64,000 nt of DNA from Brachynemurus nebulosus (taxonomy: Eukaryota; Arthropoda; Insecta; Neuroptera; Myrmeleontidae), in contig JAPWDM010000048.1 of NCBI GenBank assembly GCA_035578155.1, positions 1,951,001 to 2,015,000 on the forward strand. The letters are read 5' to 3'. The position numbers were made by a program, and so were the translations under genes. Positions 1 to 17,380 of this stretch are shown piece by piece. The notes below the pieces were generated by a model. It did no database searches. It worked only from the letters and a program-made list of their open reading frames with translations, and had not been told where the DNA came from. How positions within the stretch are numbered: position 1 is the stretch's first letter; every line of letters begins with the position of its first letter.

Positions 1-169
1 ATAAAAATTGCGATAAATAGATCTATATAGTACAGTCACTGAAAGACAAAATAATGTAAAAGCTCCCAATTTTTTCGGATTGAATGAATTTTCCTGAAAA
101 TTTGTATATCAGCTCATCTGACCCTACACTTCAAAAGTTATATTGTCTTGATGTGTGCTTTTTGATAAT

Positions 170-660
170 TAGGGGTAAAAACTACCCTTGTATGACAAAA
201 ATACGAAAAGTCCAGATTTACGTATTTTAAAGATTCAATTTATGTTCAAATATGTTGGATAAAATTCCTTTCAAGTTTTTTAATATAATTTATGAAATTC
301 AGTTACTTTTCTACCCAAAAAATTCTTAAAAACTACCCCTTTTGTTTCCGAAAAAATAGGAAAAAAGTTTTAGCAGCCTAAAGTAACCTTTTGGTGCATT
401 CACAATGTATTATATCTCTTTTATTTTTCATTAGAAAACTTATCACTCATTAAAAAGCTGCAACCGTTAAAAAATAAACCACCCCTTATAATAAAACAAA
501 GAAGAAAACGATTATTAACGGCTTGAGATATTATATACTGGTGTACATATGATGAATTGTAACTTTTTAAAAGTTTTCAAATGTATGATTATATTGTAAC
601 TTTTTAATCTCCCAAAAACCCTGATAGAAGAACTACCCCTTATAAAAACTCCTACCCTTT
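170..660. repeat. Degenerate ~150-bp periodic repeat
   Basis: The motif ACTACCCCTT or a close variant recurs at about 181, 332, 478 and 632, a spacing of 146 to 154 bases. The sequence between is AT-rich and diverged. This looks like an old tandem array of about four units. No reading frame of interest is present. Confidence 0.45.
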
Positions 661-1603
661 ATGGAAAAATTGCATAAAAATTATATGTATGGAAAAATAG
701 CATGTGAATTATACATTACATGTTGATATAATTAATTTTTTTTTCATTCTATTGAATTTATTTTTAAAATTTTTTAACTAAATTATTAAAAAAATACAAA
801 AAATACACAAAGATGATGGTAATTTACCTGCTCCAAAAATTTTACCGAAAAAATACAATTGGTTTTCTTACTATAACTTTTTTAATTTTTAAGTTATCAA
901 TTCGCTTAAAAAACCATTTGCTAGGAAATTTTAAGCACTATAAGTCTTATGATTTACAATTTTTTTGAGTCCTTCAATTTTTAGATTTGTAAGTTAAAAG
1001 GGCTTAGGAAAGGTAGTCTTCGCGTTCTGTTTTGAGCTTCTAACGATCATAACTCAGTCAAATTTGGACGTACAAAAATGAACAAAAAAGCAAATTTTTC
1101 AGCAAGAAAAGACCTACAATTTTCATTCTATAATTTTTTTTCATAAATTTGTTAGTTTTTTAAATAATTTGAAAAAAACTATAATTTTTTTTAAAAATTA
1201 AATTTTTTTTTCAAGAGTATATCAGTCATTTTTTTGAATTTAAACTTTTAAATCCGTTCAAACTCCCAGAACCCATTGTTTATATATGAATAAAGTAAAT
1301 TGGCGACGGATTACGCTTAGTTTCAATGTTTGCCGTCAAGTAATTAATTCTGATACCAATTTATTTTCTCAAAAATCAAGACAACCATTTTGCTTTGAAT
1401 GTAACTCCGTTAATTTTTATACTAATGGCTTTTACCACAGCTCAAAATAAAGGTCTATTCAAGTACTTTAAAAGGTGTAATATGAGTTTTTTCGAAAAAC
1501 CTCTCATTTTTCCTCCAAATGACATTGAAAGTTTTGATTTTAGCTATCGTCAAAATCGATTTTAAATTCAAGGGGTCATAACTTAGGTTGTGTTCTACCG
1601 ACA
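661..1603. other. AT-rich non-coding stretch
   Basis: No coding frame, RNA gene or terminal repeat was recognised. The sequence is rich in A and T homopolymer runs, as in most of the window. Confidence 0.4.
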
Positions 1604-1654
1604 AAAAAAAAACGCCGTGAGCAGCGGGGCCCCATCACGGTAGTCGAATTTCCC

Positions 1655-2350
1655 CCTTCATCTTCGGTATTGAATGTTTACAAGCGAAATGTGATTGAAA
1701 GTCTACAACCGAATTGTCATTTTGTTGGTTTCAAAACTGGTGATGAGTGTTCGGCTGATCGAGGCTTTAAAAAAAGGTTTTAAGTATTTAAGGGTTGTAT
1801 CTCAGTAAATTTCAATTTTGTGCCGAAAACAGGTAGCAGAAAAAAAACCAACACAATTCGTACGAGGGCATTCCTGCCCATGTTTATCCGCTAATTGCCT
1901 TTATGTTTTAGTTTTAAATATTAAAAAAGGACCTTAAATAGTAAACTGGAAGGCCTTTATAAAGATATTTTTTCATTCAAAAAAAAAAAAATAAAAATAA
2001 AAAATAAAAAAAATAAAAAAAAAATTATTTCTTCGGTATTGAGTGTTTACAAGCGAAATATAATTGAAACTCCACAAGCGATTTGTAATTTTGGTGGTTT
2101 CAAAACTGATAATGAGTGTCCGGTTGATCGGGGCTTTATAAAAAGATTTTAAGTTTTTAAGGGCTGAATCTCAGTAAATTTCAATTTTGTGCCGATAGAA
2201 GTTAACAGGGAAAAAGCCAAAACAATTCGTACGAGGGCATTTCTATCCATGCTTATCCGCCAATTGCCTTTGTGTTTTACTTTTAAATATTAAAAAAGGA
2301 ACTTAAATAGTAAACTGGAAGGCTTTTATGAAGATATTTTTTCTTTCCAA
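1655..2350 (+). repeat. Direct duplication inside family A copy 1
   Basis: The ~315-bp block at about 1655-1975 (containing CTTCGGTATTGA and GGTTTCAAAACTG) is repeated at about 2030-2350. The two are separated by an A-rich run (1978-2027) that looks like a poly(A)-type junction. The copy at 57560 has only one block. Confidence 0.6.
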
Positions 2351-2639
2351 AAAAATCCAAAATTTCTATTTTATAAATAATAAAAATCCAAAATTCCTAA
2401 ATAATAATTAAATAAATAAATAAACAGTGACTTTAATAACATTTGCAAATTACTTAATATGTATGTATTTCATTTGTTAAAAAATTGTATTCACTTTTTT
2501 TTAAATTTTTTAAAATTACTATTCGCCTACTTGTATTTAGAATAAACATAATGCTTTTAAAACACATTTAACAATAGCATTCAATTCCGATGTAAAAATG
2601 GGAGAAGTGGGGGAAAAGTGATGTGGACTCCCTACAAGG

Positions 2640-3200
2640 TACTAGCTGGATACTAACTGAATACACGTACAAAATTTCAGCCCTCTAGGTTTCCTTATGG
2701 AGTCTCTAGACGTGTTAGAAAACAAGCAAAAAAATTAAGGAAATATTGGCGTAAAAATCGTGGGGGTAAGGGTTAAAAGTTGAAACCTCCAAAAAACAGT
2801 GTCTGGCTATTAGCTTAACCTGTACACCAAATTTCAGCCCTCTAGGTTTATTTGGGGAGATTTTGACCCGAACGAAACTGTTAAAAAACAAGAAAAATCA
2901 TGTTCTTTTAGGTATAAAAATGGTGGGGGTAGGGGTTAAAAGTCGAGACCCCCAAAAGGCACCCCCTTGATACTAACTCAATCCGAATACAAAATTTCAG
3001 CCCTCTAGGTTTATTCGGGTGACCTGTGCGAGTGGTACAAACTTCGAAAACGTCGAAAATGCATGAAATTGTAGCTTAAAAATGAGGGGGGTGGGGGTAA
3101 AATATTAAAACCTCCAAAAAGCACAACCTAGGTACGAACTTTATCAACACACCAAATTTCAACCCTCTACGTTAATTCTGGGGGGCTGGGGGCCTGTTAG
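2640..3200 (+). repeat. ~160-bp tandem units of family A
   Basis: AAATTTCAGCCCTCTAGG or a variant starts at 2672, 2829, 2992 and 3154, spacing 157 to 163 bases. Each unit also carries a GGGGGTAAGGGTTAAAA-like block and a CCTCCAAAA block. The same unit series is seen at 58250-58760. Confidence 0.65.
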
Positions 3201-3517
3201 ATCCAGCGAAAATCGTTTTTCCCCCCTCTACTCCCACCATATCATCCTAGGAAGCTGAATTTTGGATATGTTGTAGATAATTGACCGAAACATTATTTAA
3301 AACCGATTTGGAAAAGTTTTATTGCTTTTCCGCCCCCCACCACCCCCTTAAAGGTCGGGTCCGAAAAAAAATTTGCCCAAAATTTGACCCCACTTTGATA
3401 GTATTGTTGTGCATCGGAATAAGCCCCACTTACCAAATTTCATCTCTTAACTTCCATAGGGGGGCCCTACACATATTAAAAGGTTGCGGGAAAATATATA
3501 TATATATATATATATAT

Positions 3518-4540
3518 CAGACATCTTTTTTTTTTACATAATCGTGTTCTACGGGTCCGAAAACGGATAGCGCCCCTGGTCTCGCCTCTCGCAGCTCTTA
3601 TCGTATAGACTGTATAAGTCTAATTTTTCGGAGAAAATTCGACTAAAAAGAATGCAATCTGATGATCTGATGCAAATGATTTTCTTTATTTTTGCTCATA
3701 AGCATTTTTATGTAAAACTTGTAGTTTTTGAAATATTTGCGAAATATCCCTCAAAAACATGCATTTTTTGGGCTAAAAACGACCACATTTAGGCGCCAAT
3801 ATCTCAAAAAGTATTGATTGTATAAAAAATTCTTATAGAATATTTTTTGCTTATAATTTGCCCCTCTATCGAACGGTGAGGTTATTTTTCATAAAAAAAT
3901 TTTCAACCCCTAGAAGGGGTGCCTTCCACCCTTAGGGTGAAAGCACACATCGGCATTATATAACTTTTGTTTCTTGGGCTACTCCCTAGCTACAGTTCAA
4001 ATTTCAAGCCAATGCATCCCATCCGAAAAAATTGGTAGCCAAATGCTTCAGTTACTGTACTATAAAAAAATTTGATGATGCAATAACATATTCTTATACA
4101 ATGAACTGATTAAATGCTTAAAAATAATCAGTAAGTGATTTTATCAGAGTAAATTATTATAACTAATGTTTGAATTTCTTATTTTGTCTTGCTTTTTAGT
4201 CACATTATGCACTTTAATAGATATTTTTTTATAATCGCATAAAAAAATCGCTCAAAAAGACCGCATAAAAAAGGTCCAGTTGTAGTTACATTGCTTGGCC
4301 AATAAATTAAGGTTATTAGAAGTGTTTTTCTAAAATTTATTACTCTTTATAAATATATCACACTAGAGTTGCAAAAAATATTAGTTAAACTATTCTACCT
4401 ATTTGGCATGTTTTAGCTGTTCGATTGAATACTGAATTATTAGGCTGAATACCCAGTATACCTTCTCCATCGATATTTGAAATGACTTTTTGAGAGTGTT
4501 ATTAGTAACCATAAACTTTTACAATATAAACCGAATACAA
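3518..4540. other. Repeat-derived non-coding stretch with hairpin motif
   Basis: Bases 3522-3650 match 5588-5690 (TACATAATCGTGTTCTACGG and following). They end in a hairpin, GTCTAATTTTTC against GAAAATTCGAC (3618-3643), that recurs at 6133-6160 and 23388-23416. Bases 3740-4040 hold an AGGGGTG-rich block that looks repeat-derived. From 4040 to 4540 nothing was recognised. Confidence 0.45.
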
Positions 4541-5196
<656 letters not shown>

Positions 5197-5579
5197 CAGT
5201 AGACTCTCGTTAATCCAAACCTTCGATAATTCGAAACTTGCTATAATTCAAAGGTATCACGAGTTTTCTTCAAAATCTTTTCATATTTCGAACTAAAAAA
5301 AAATAGATTTTTATACACTTGGTAATTCGAACGAAAAAATCATTGCTAGGTAACAAAACCACGCGTTAATTCGAACTCATCGGCGTCAAATACGCGACAA
5401 TTGAAAGTTGCAGAGAGAAAGAGACAGATAGATTGTAAGTACATTTTGAGAAAAGTTCAAATTCATTCATCGCAAATGCTTAAAAAATTAAAATTGTTAC
5501 CTGGGATAATTCGAATCTCTCTATATAATTCGTAATATTTTAAGATTCCCTCGAGTTTCGAATTAAAGAGAGTCGACTG
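5197..5579. mobile_element. pogo/Tigger-like MITE, 383 bp
   Basis: The ends are CAGTAGACTCTCGTTAAT and, on the opposite strand, CAGTCGACTCTCTTTAAT, directly bounded by TA on both sides (5195-5196 and 5580-5581). CAGT-starting inverted repeats plus a TA duplication are the hallmark of the pogo/Tigger group of Tc1/mariner. Several AATTCGAA words repeat inside the ends. There is no coding capacity, so it is non-autonomous. It interrupts the TA tract that follows family A copy 2. Confidence 0.75.
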
Positions 5580-5587
5580 TATATATA

Positions 5588-6836
<1,249 letters not shown>

Positions 6837-7714
6837 GGAGGGGTATCCATAAAGCCTTATTTCCGCCCCAAAATGACGAAAAAAAAATGTCAACGATTTA
6901 ACGTTTTCTTTATATATCTTGAAAGTAGACTATATGCCTGACAAGAAAATATGTAAATAAAAAACTACAATTGGTATTACCTGTGGGACGCTAAACTTTG
7001 GCCTAGCTGTGATTTTCGTTCAAAATAACATATTTTCAATAACATTTCAATTTTTTTTATATAGAGCGCATGGAGGAAACAGTTTCTTTTTTATATTATT
7101 TTAATGTTCTCATGTTACTGTACAATTTATTTAAAAATTACGTTGCTTCCACTTTGCGCTTATAGGTAAACACAAATAAAATGACTTTACAATTAAAAAA
7201 TTGATCATCATATAAATGCATAAAACTAATTTATTGAAGTGCCACCACGGCACAAACTTGTTGGAGCATGTCACTTCGTCGTTTTGACGGCGTATAGGAG
7301 TGACAAAAATGGAAATTTCCCACTTTTACGTAGATGACCGAGGTCTTTATAAAATATTTTTACATAAAGAATCCAGTGATATTTTAAGAATGAAAATTCA
7401 GTCTAGGCACACAGCTTCCAAAATATACTCCCATTGGATATATAGTACAATCCCACCACTGTACTAACCTGGTACTGTTTGCGTAGTACAAAGTAGGGGC
7501 AAGTCTTGTTGGTTGTTGCGCTCATATTGCATAATTTTGCCTTTTCATAATACCTTCCTATAATAATAGGATCAACTGAAAAAATAATGATAAATGAGAG
7601 TATTCCGGCATAATATTTATTTCATGTTACTATTTACCTTCATGTAAACTTAATGCACATATAAGAATTCATGGAAGGGATGGGGCGAAAATAAGGCCTT
7701 ATCGATACCCCTTC
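6837..7714. mobile_element. TIR element, ~878 bp, non-coding
   Basis: The left end GGAGGGGTATCCATAAAGCC and the reverse complement of the right end GAAGGGGTATCGATAAGGCC are clearly related over ~34 bases, through CCTTATTT and CGCCCC. A further terminus of the same kind lies at about 16002-16030. No transposase frame is present. The superfamily is unknown and I could not define a target duplication. Confidence 0.6.
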
Positions 7715-8084
7715 TTTTATCGTGATTTATCTGATAACATCGTAAACTTTACTAACGACTCTTTAAAAGGTTCATTTATAAAAGAAATTGCATTATTTAT
7801 TTTGATGGTAAAAATGAAAAGTTCACACCCCAATTACTCCACGTCACCTTAATTCGAATCACTTCAATAAGGCTTGCATTGGAGGGAAACCGGAAATTTT
7901 TTAAGTGTCATCCAGTTTACAAAAATTTTTCAATGCGTTAAAAGCCCTAAATGAAATGATAGAATGATGAAAGTGGAATCGAATTATAGCTTTTCAAAGT
8001 CGTTCTTTCAATTAGCTTTAGGTACTTAACTAACTTAGGTACGTACATTGTTTTTTTTTTTTTAATTTTTAATTTCAAAAATAA
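7715..8084. other. Non-coding stretch
   Basis: Nothing recognised between the TIR element and the palindromic element. Confidence 0.4.
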
Positions 8085-8095
8085 TGTTATGAAGG

Positions 8096-10601
<2,506 letters not shown>

Positions 10602-10612
10602 TGTTATGAAGC

Positions 10613-11041
10613 CTTTAAAAGAATGTGACCCCCTCCTAATTTGAGAATTGGATCAACCCAGAGCTTAATTTTGGCGGGAAACGGTGGAACGGTATTCCAC
10701 CACCTCGAACCGTCGTTCATGTATCTTATACATAGGAATTGTATACGGTGGACTCTCGGACTAATAATTATGTAGCTATTATTAGCTATAATACCATATA
10801 CAAATGTATACATTTGAAGTTAGGTGGTTGGGTTATCTGTCTATAGTAACCTAATAAATGATTTATTATTTTACGTATGAACGTATGTTCAGATCGAATT
10901 TTTTCGTTTATATTCTTCATAAATTGTTTTTTCTGTAATTTATCCAAGGATAGACTTTTAGTAAATTTTTTCTATATTGATTTTAATATCGAAAAAATAC
11001 AATTCTGGTATTTTAAATATTTTGAATAAATTCTAGTATTT
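10613..11041. other. Non-coding gap between two palindromes
   Basis: No gene or repeat recognised. The open frame on the minus strand (10604-10813) overlaps the foldback end and resembles no known family. Confidence 0.35.
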
Positions 11042-13342
11042 ATAAGCCCGGCTACACACCTAAGTGATATTGAGTTATTGACACGTAAGACACGATATGA
11101 GCGATAGCGACATTTATCTGAAGACATGATATCTGCACACCTAAGCGACACGACATGTACGACACTACAAGAAGTGGAACTTTTCAAATCAGTGTTAATC
11201 ATAAACTCTTCAGTTAAATAGAAAATTATCTAAATGTATTGGCATTTAAGAAATAGAAAAATAAAAATGAGGAAGTATTGGATACATCCATATAATTTTA
11301 GTAATGTTCGGCCTAGTTCTACAATTCAGAACTCCGAGGGCTGAAAAGGTATAAAGCACACGTTTAACTCTTTGAAGAGAAAAAAATTCAAAATCCACAA
11401 AGCTGAAAATAAAACTGTCATTTGTAAAAAATAAGGACGATGACCACCATAACTAAAAAAAAATTTAAATTGTAAATTATAAAATTACTAAGGATCTGCT
11501 GTGTGTTTTAGATATAAATTTTAAACTAATATATAAAAAGCACTTTTTTGCAGATTATCAATAAATATCCCCAAAAATATTTTTTTATGTTATACTAACT
11601 AGATGCATACAAACAATCTAAAACACTTTTTGGAAAACTGTCAAATACCGTGTTCAAACCTGTTCATTATTAAAGAGTCCAAAAACGTTCCCGAAAATGT
11701 ACCGTTTAAAATTAATTTTGTTAATTATGTTAAAAATTACCCATTTTTATGGAATTATACCCTAAAACAGAACTATAGAGATAATATCACAAAGGGTATA
11801 GCAAGATAAGCATAGGGAAATGGCCCCCATAGCCGATGTCTGTAATAATATATGTAGTAACATTGGAACCCCAAGCGATTACCAAATGTAGGGTCATTTA
11901 TCCTTAACCTTAATTTGTCCTTGAGATATTAACCAAAATATGTGAGATTGCTGTAATTGTTCAAATTCAATTTTCTCAAAAACTGTATAATACTTAGGAA
12001 AATAAAACCGACGTCAAAATTTAGGTAATACTTGGGACTATATTATTATATGTTTTTTTGACATTTTTTCCTAAATTTTAAAAGTTCAAAATAATTGCAA
12101 AAAAATATATTTAATTTTTTAGTATGGTTCTAGTATACTTACACCTTTCAATACAGAATATTGCTTACCTTATGTACTTACAGCACACCAAATTTCATCA
12201 AAATCGAAGAGGTGCTTTTTGAGTAATAAATAATTTATTGAGTATATGGTATGTATTAATCGTAAAAAAGACTGCTTAAAAATAACTCTATAAAAAAAAT
12301 TTAATACTTTGGTAAATTTCTAGTATACTTACACCGTTCAAAAAAATGCATTATATTGTTTAGCCTATCTACTTATGCTACACCAAAGCTCATCATAATA
12401 GGAGATGCGATTTTTGAATAATAATTGACTTATCGAATATTTTATAATAGATAAGTAGATATATTTCTTGAACGGTGTAAGTATACTAGAACCATACTAA
12501 AAAATAAAATATATTTTCTTTTGCAATTATTTAGAACTTTTATAATTTAGGGAAAAATGTCAAAAAAATATGTAATATAGTCTCAAGTATTACCTAAATT
12601 TTGGCGTCGGTTTTATTTTCCTAGGTGTTCTAGTTTTTAAGAAAATTGAGTTTGAAAAATTACAGCATTCCAAAATGTACAACGTTCCAGCATCTTTTTG
12701 ACATGTTTTCAACTTGTTCCTAACTGTTAGAATTGTCAGTGGACTTTTGAATGGACAAATTGTCCAATTGTTTATTTAATGAATTGTAATTAGTGTTACC
12801 AAGGCACTGAAGTGAAAGTCTATAGAATGTCAGAAACGAATTTAAACCGTTCCAGCACACTGTACATCCTGTACATTACAAACAAGTTCGTTACTTGTTT
12901 GTATTTTAGCATGGTTACAAACAAATTCGTAACTTGTTTTGTACTTGTCCAAAAATATATGCTGGAACACAACTAATAACTTGGGGTATCAATGTTACCA
13001 CATAGGTAGTATTATTACAGACTATGGGGGCCATTTCCCTATGCTTATCTTGCTATACCCTTTGACATGGAAAACTACTGTCAGCGAATTGAACATAATA
13101 AACATGTCATTATCCCTTTTTAGCCCTCGGGGTTCGTCTGATAGAGTTCTTAAGCATGAGCAAATGAAACATTAGCAAGTATGTTGAGAAAAATAAGAAA
13201 AATAAATAAGTACGATGAGATATGTAAGCAAAGTAAATAATAAGTACGATGAGAGTTTTTTAGGATACATGCCGTTATGTCTTAAGATAAATGTCGCTGT
13301 CGTTCGTGTCCTATCTTCTAGATGCGCAAGCCGGCTAAGAAG
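11042..13342. mobile_element. Foldback element 2 (palindromic, ~2.3 kb)
   Basis: Inverted matches pair 11042-11175 with 13265-13342 (both contain GATAAATGTCGCT or its complement), 11325-11350 with 13120-13145, 11795-11880 with 12965-13070 (GGGAAATGGCCCCCATAG and complement), and 11960-12150 with 12470-12640 (GGTTCTAGTATACTTACACC and complement). The centre is near 12400. In the left arm the CTAGTATACTTACACC block occurs twice (12130 and 12321). About 270 bases at 12680-12950 lack a partner and look inserted. The ends resemble AGCCCGGCTACAC. No target duplication or transposase was found. Confidence 0.6.
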
Positions 13343-13808
13343 ACCAATATTCCGAACTATATTTATTATAACATTTATAACATACGTATAATAGAAATAA
13401 TCAAAAATAAAACAAAACTTGAGGTTGTAAAAGTATAATATTATATTCTTAGGTTGTTCATGTAACCATTCTTGTTATTACTGGTTTCAAACAAGTACAC
13501 AGTTTAAATCATAGAAGAAAAAAGAAATCGTGTTTAAATATTCAAAATACTACACACACTTAATGTTTGTACAATGGGAACGGATGTTTTCATCCAATTA
13601 ACTAATTTCGAAGCAATTTTTTATTTATTTTTATCCTATAATTTAAGTAAAAATCGATAAGCTAAGAAAATTGACCCTAATATGATAAAAATGTAACTAT
13701 ACTTTTTTTTTAATATTTCTCATTATTTTAGGAAAATACCGGATCCTAACTTAAATCTACAATAATTTAAAAGTAAAAGTAGTACGTTTTCTTCACAAGA
13801 AAAATCAA
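13343..13808. other. AT-rich non-coding stretch
   Basis: Nothing recognised. Confidence 0.4.
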
Positions 13809-14220
13809 CACACTGTGGACTATATATTGTACAATAAGTGGGAAAAGAGGCTTATTCCTCACGAATATGAGCAACAATTCGTATGAGTGAGAAATAAGCT
13901 TTTCCCACGTATTTTATACTATACTTTTTCTACGAGCACATTTTTTTTCGTAAAATTAACATAAATAATTAAAATAAAATTTAAATAAGTAGTAAAAATT
14001 TTTTAAATTTATAATGTCAATGCTAAGATGTTCAAATTTTTACCAAAGCATACTTTGAAACTATGGAAATAATAATAAATAATCAACATACATATATGTA
14101 TATTTTTAGTATTATTTCTATATATTATATATTAAACTAACGGAAGAGCCTACTTTTTTATTATATTAAGGCGTGGGAAATAATTTCCCATTGTATTTCC
14201 GCACAGTGTGGGCAATTGTT
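13809..14220. mobile_element. MITE-like element, 412 bp, with strong hairpin
   Basis: The ends are CACACTGTGG and, inverted, CACACTGTGC. Just inside the left end lies an inverted repeat (13839-13872 against 13881-13911: GTGGGAAAAG ... CTTTTCCCAC), and a shorter GTGGGAAAT palindrome lies near the right end (14173-14192). No coding capacity; no clear target duplication. Confidence 0.5.
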
Positions 14221-14379
14221 AATTTTTACATATAGTTAGCCGTGCACAAAATGTTACTTTTAATAGTAGGAGTAGAAAAAATGTTTTTTTTTTTAGACAT
14301 GAGCGCATTTTTTAGCATTCTAATTTTTGTATTTTCATATTTGTTGACGTCTAATGAACAACATATAAACAAAATACCC

Positions 14380-15755
<1,376 letters not shown>

Positions 15756-17380
15756 CCCTAAAATCATAATGCTAAGAAAATGCGCTCATGTCTAAAAAAA
15801 CTCGATATGGTTAAAAGGGATTTTTTTTCAAAAAAGCTATTTTGACTACAGTTTGTCGATTTTTCTTGCAAAGGAAACGTAGTCACTTTTACTTTTAAAT
15901 TGTTGTAGCGTTAAGTTAGTGTCCTATATTTTTTTAGAATAATGAGAATAATAAAAAAAATAATAAAGTTAAATTTTTTGTCATATTATGGTGTCAACTT
16001 TATGGCTTATCGATACCCCTCCTTTAAACCTTAATTTTTTTCTGCTAGAGTGTAGCTAAATTATAAACTAAGATTTTCTGTTAATTTTAATTTTAAAGTA
16101 TTAACAAAATCTAAGTATGTATATTAAGTAACTAATTTATAAACATTTAATTTCGAAATATCCTAATAAAATGATAATTAACCAAAAGTATTATTCTAAG
16201 AATAAGAATAGAACAATTCAGTATAATTAGTTTTAAAATGATTCATTAATTTTATCTGTCATCTTAAATTTCTATCATCCGCGTAATTAAATAACAGGAA
16301 AAATTTGATGTTAGATATTTTAATATTTAATTACACCACACCGGTATACTCAAAAATTCTTTTTGTACATTCATACGTATATGGGTAGTTCTACAAATGA
16401 GGGAATTTTGGACGGCACAACTATGGAGGGTAGAGTTAAAGGAGCGGTATCTCATATGGGACTTGAATTGAAAAAGTGGTCCCTGAATTTGATGAAATAA
16501 TAGTTCAATAATTACCCCGAGCGACGCTGATAAGCAATCAGGGTTCGATCTGAACTTAGCGATTACAAATGAAGTGAAGTATGCCAAAGGGAAATACTAA
16601 CTGTTAAAAACTGTTAAAAACAATAGAAATTGAATTAAATATAAAACAATAAAAATTGAATTAAATATAACAATTAAAACTGTCAAAAACAATAAAAACT
16701 GTTGTTTCAATTTTAAAATTTTCAGCGCTTAATTTTAAATTTAAGAATTTTAGGACACTAGTGCCATCTTAATTTCATCCACTTTTGGGGCCACTTCTAT
16801 ATATATATGGAGATACTTCTCCTGATACTCTACCCTTCATAGCCACAGCTTATTTTGTATATTAATTTTTTGAAAAATAAATTTTTTCTAGATGGAAATT
16901 GTAAACCATTACTGAATCTAACTGGTCACTCAAAATAACCCGGTTTCGAAATATATTTTTTATAAAAAATTACACTTAAAATGTAAAATTCTCAGTCTCC
17001 TGGCCTGTCCACTCTCCAAAGTAAAACATAGCAGACTAAATAATTATTCTTTCTGATTGTATAAAAAAATTTCACTTTCAGACATATTCCATAATTCGTC
17101 TATTTTTGTAATTTATCACCCCTTCGGCCCCGACCATGATGAATTGTCGAGCTTCTACTGTATTTAATTTTAATGCCTTGAGACCTTTCCGTAGACACCC
17201 ATGTTGATAACTTTAGAAGCATTTGAATTTCGAACCTTTTTTGAAGTCCGAGTGTTTTAGCGAATATTTCTGAATCTGCATTAATTCGTCCAGCCATTAA
17301 TTTATTGCGTCTTGTATTACTCCAGAATCCTAGGCAATAATTTTAACCTCACTTAATTTTTTCAAAATATTAATGTTTAA
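15756..17380. other. AT-rich non-coding stretch
   Basis: At 16002-16030 there is a terminus like that of the TIR element at 6837-7714 (GCTTATCGATACCCCTCC). Otherwise nothing was recognised; the minus-strand frames at 16327-16587 and 17100-17297 look like chance. Confidence 0.4.

Larger units (their letters stand above)
1604..3517 (+). mobile_element. Dispersed repeat family A, copy 1, ending in (TA)n
   Basis: This segment matches 57560-59047 over its length and 4541-5056 over its 3' part, in the same orientation. It has three parts: a 5' block that is duplicated here (see 1655-2350), a run of about four ~160-bp units each carrying AAATTTCAGCCCTCTAGG, and a 3' end ending in CGGG followed by TATATA. 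All three copies end at the same place in a TA microsatellite, so the TA tract is the element's tail or target. The 5' block holds short open frames in copies 1 and 3, but both are interrupted and match nothing I recognise. The class is unknown. Confidence 0.6.

Noticed and set aside
3655..3700. CTGATGA words suggesting a hammerhead ribozyme
   Set aside because: No paired stems or GAAA core could be arranged around them.
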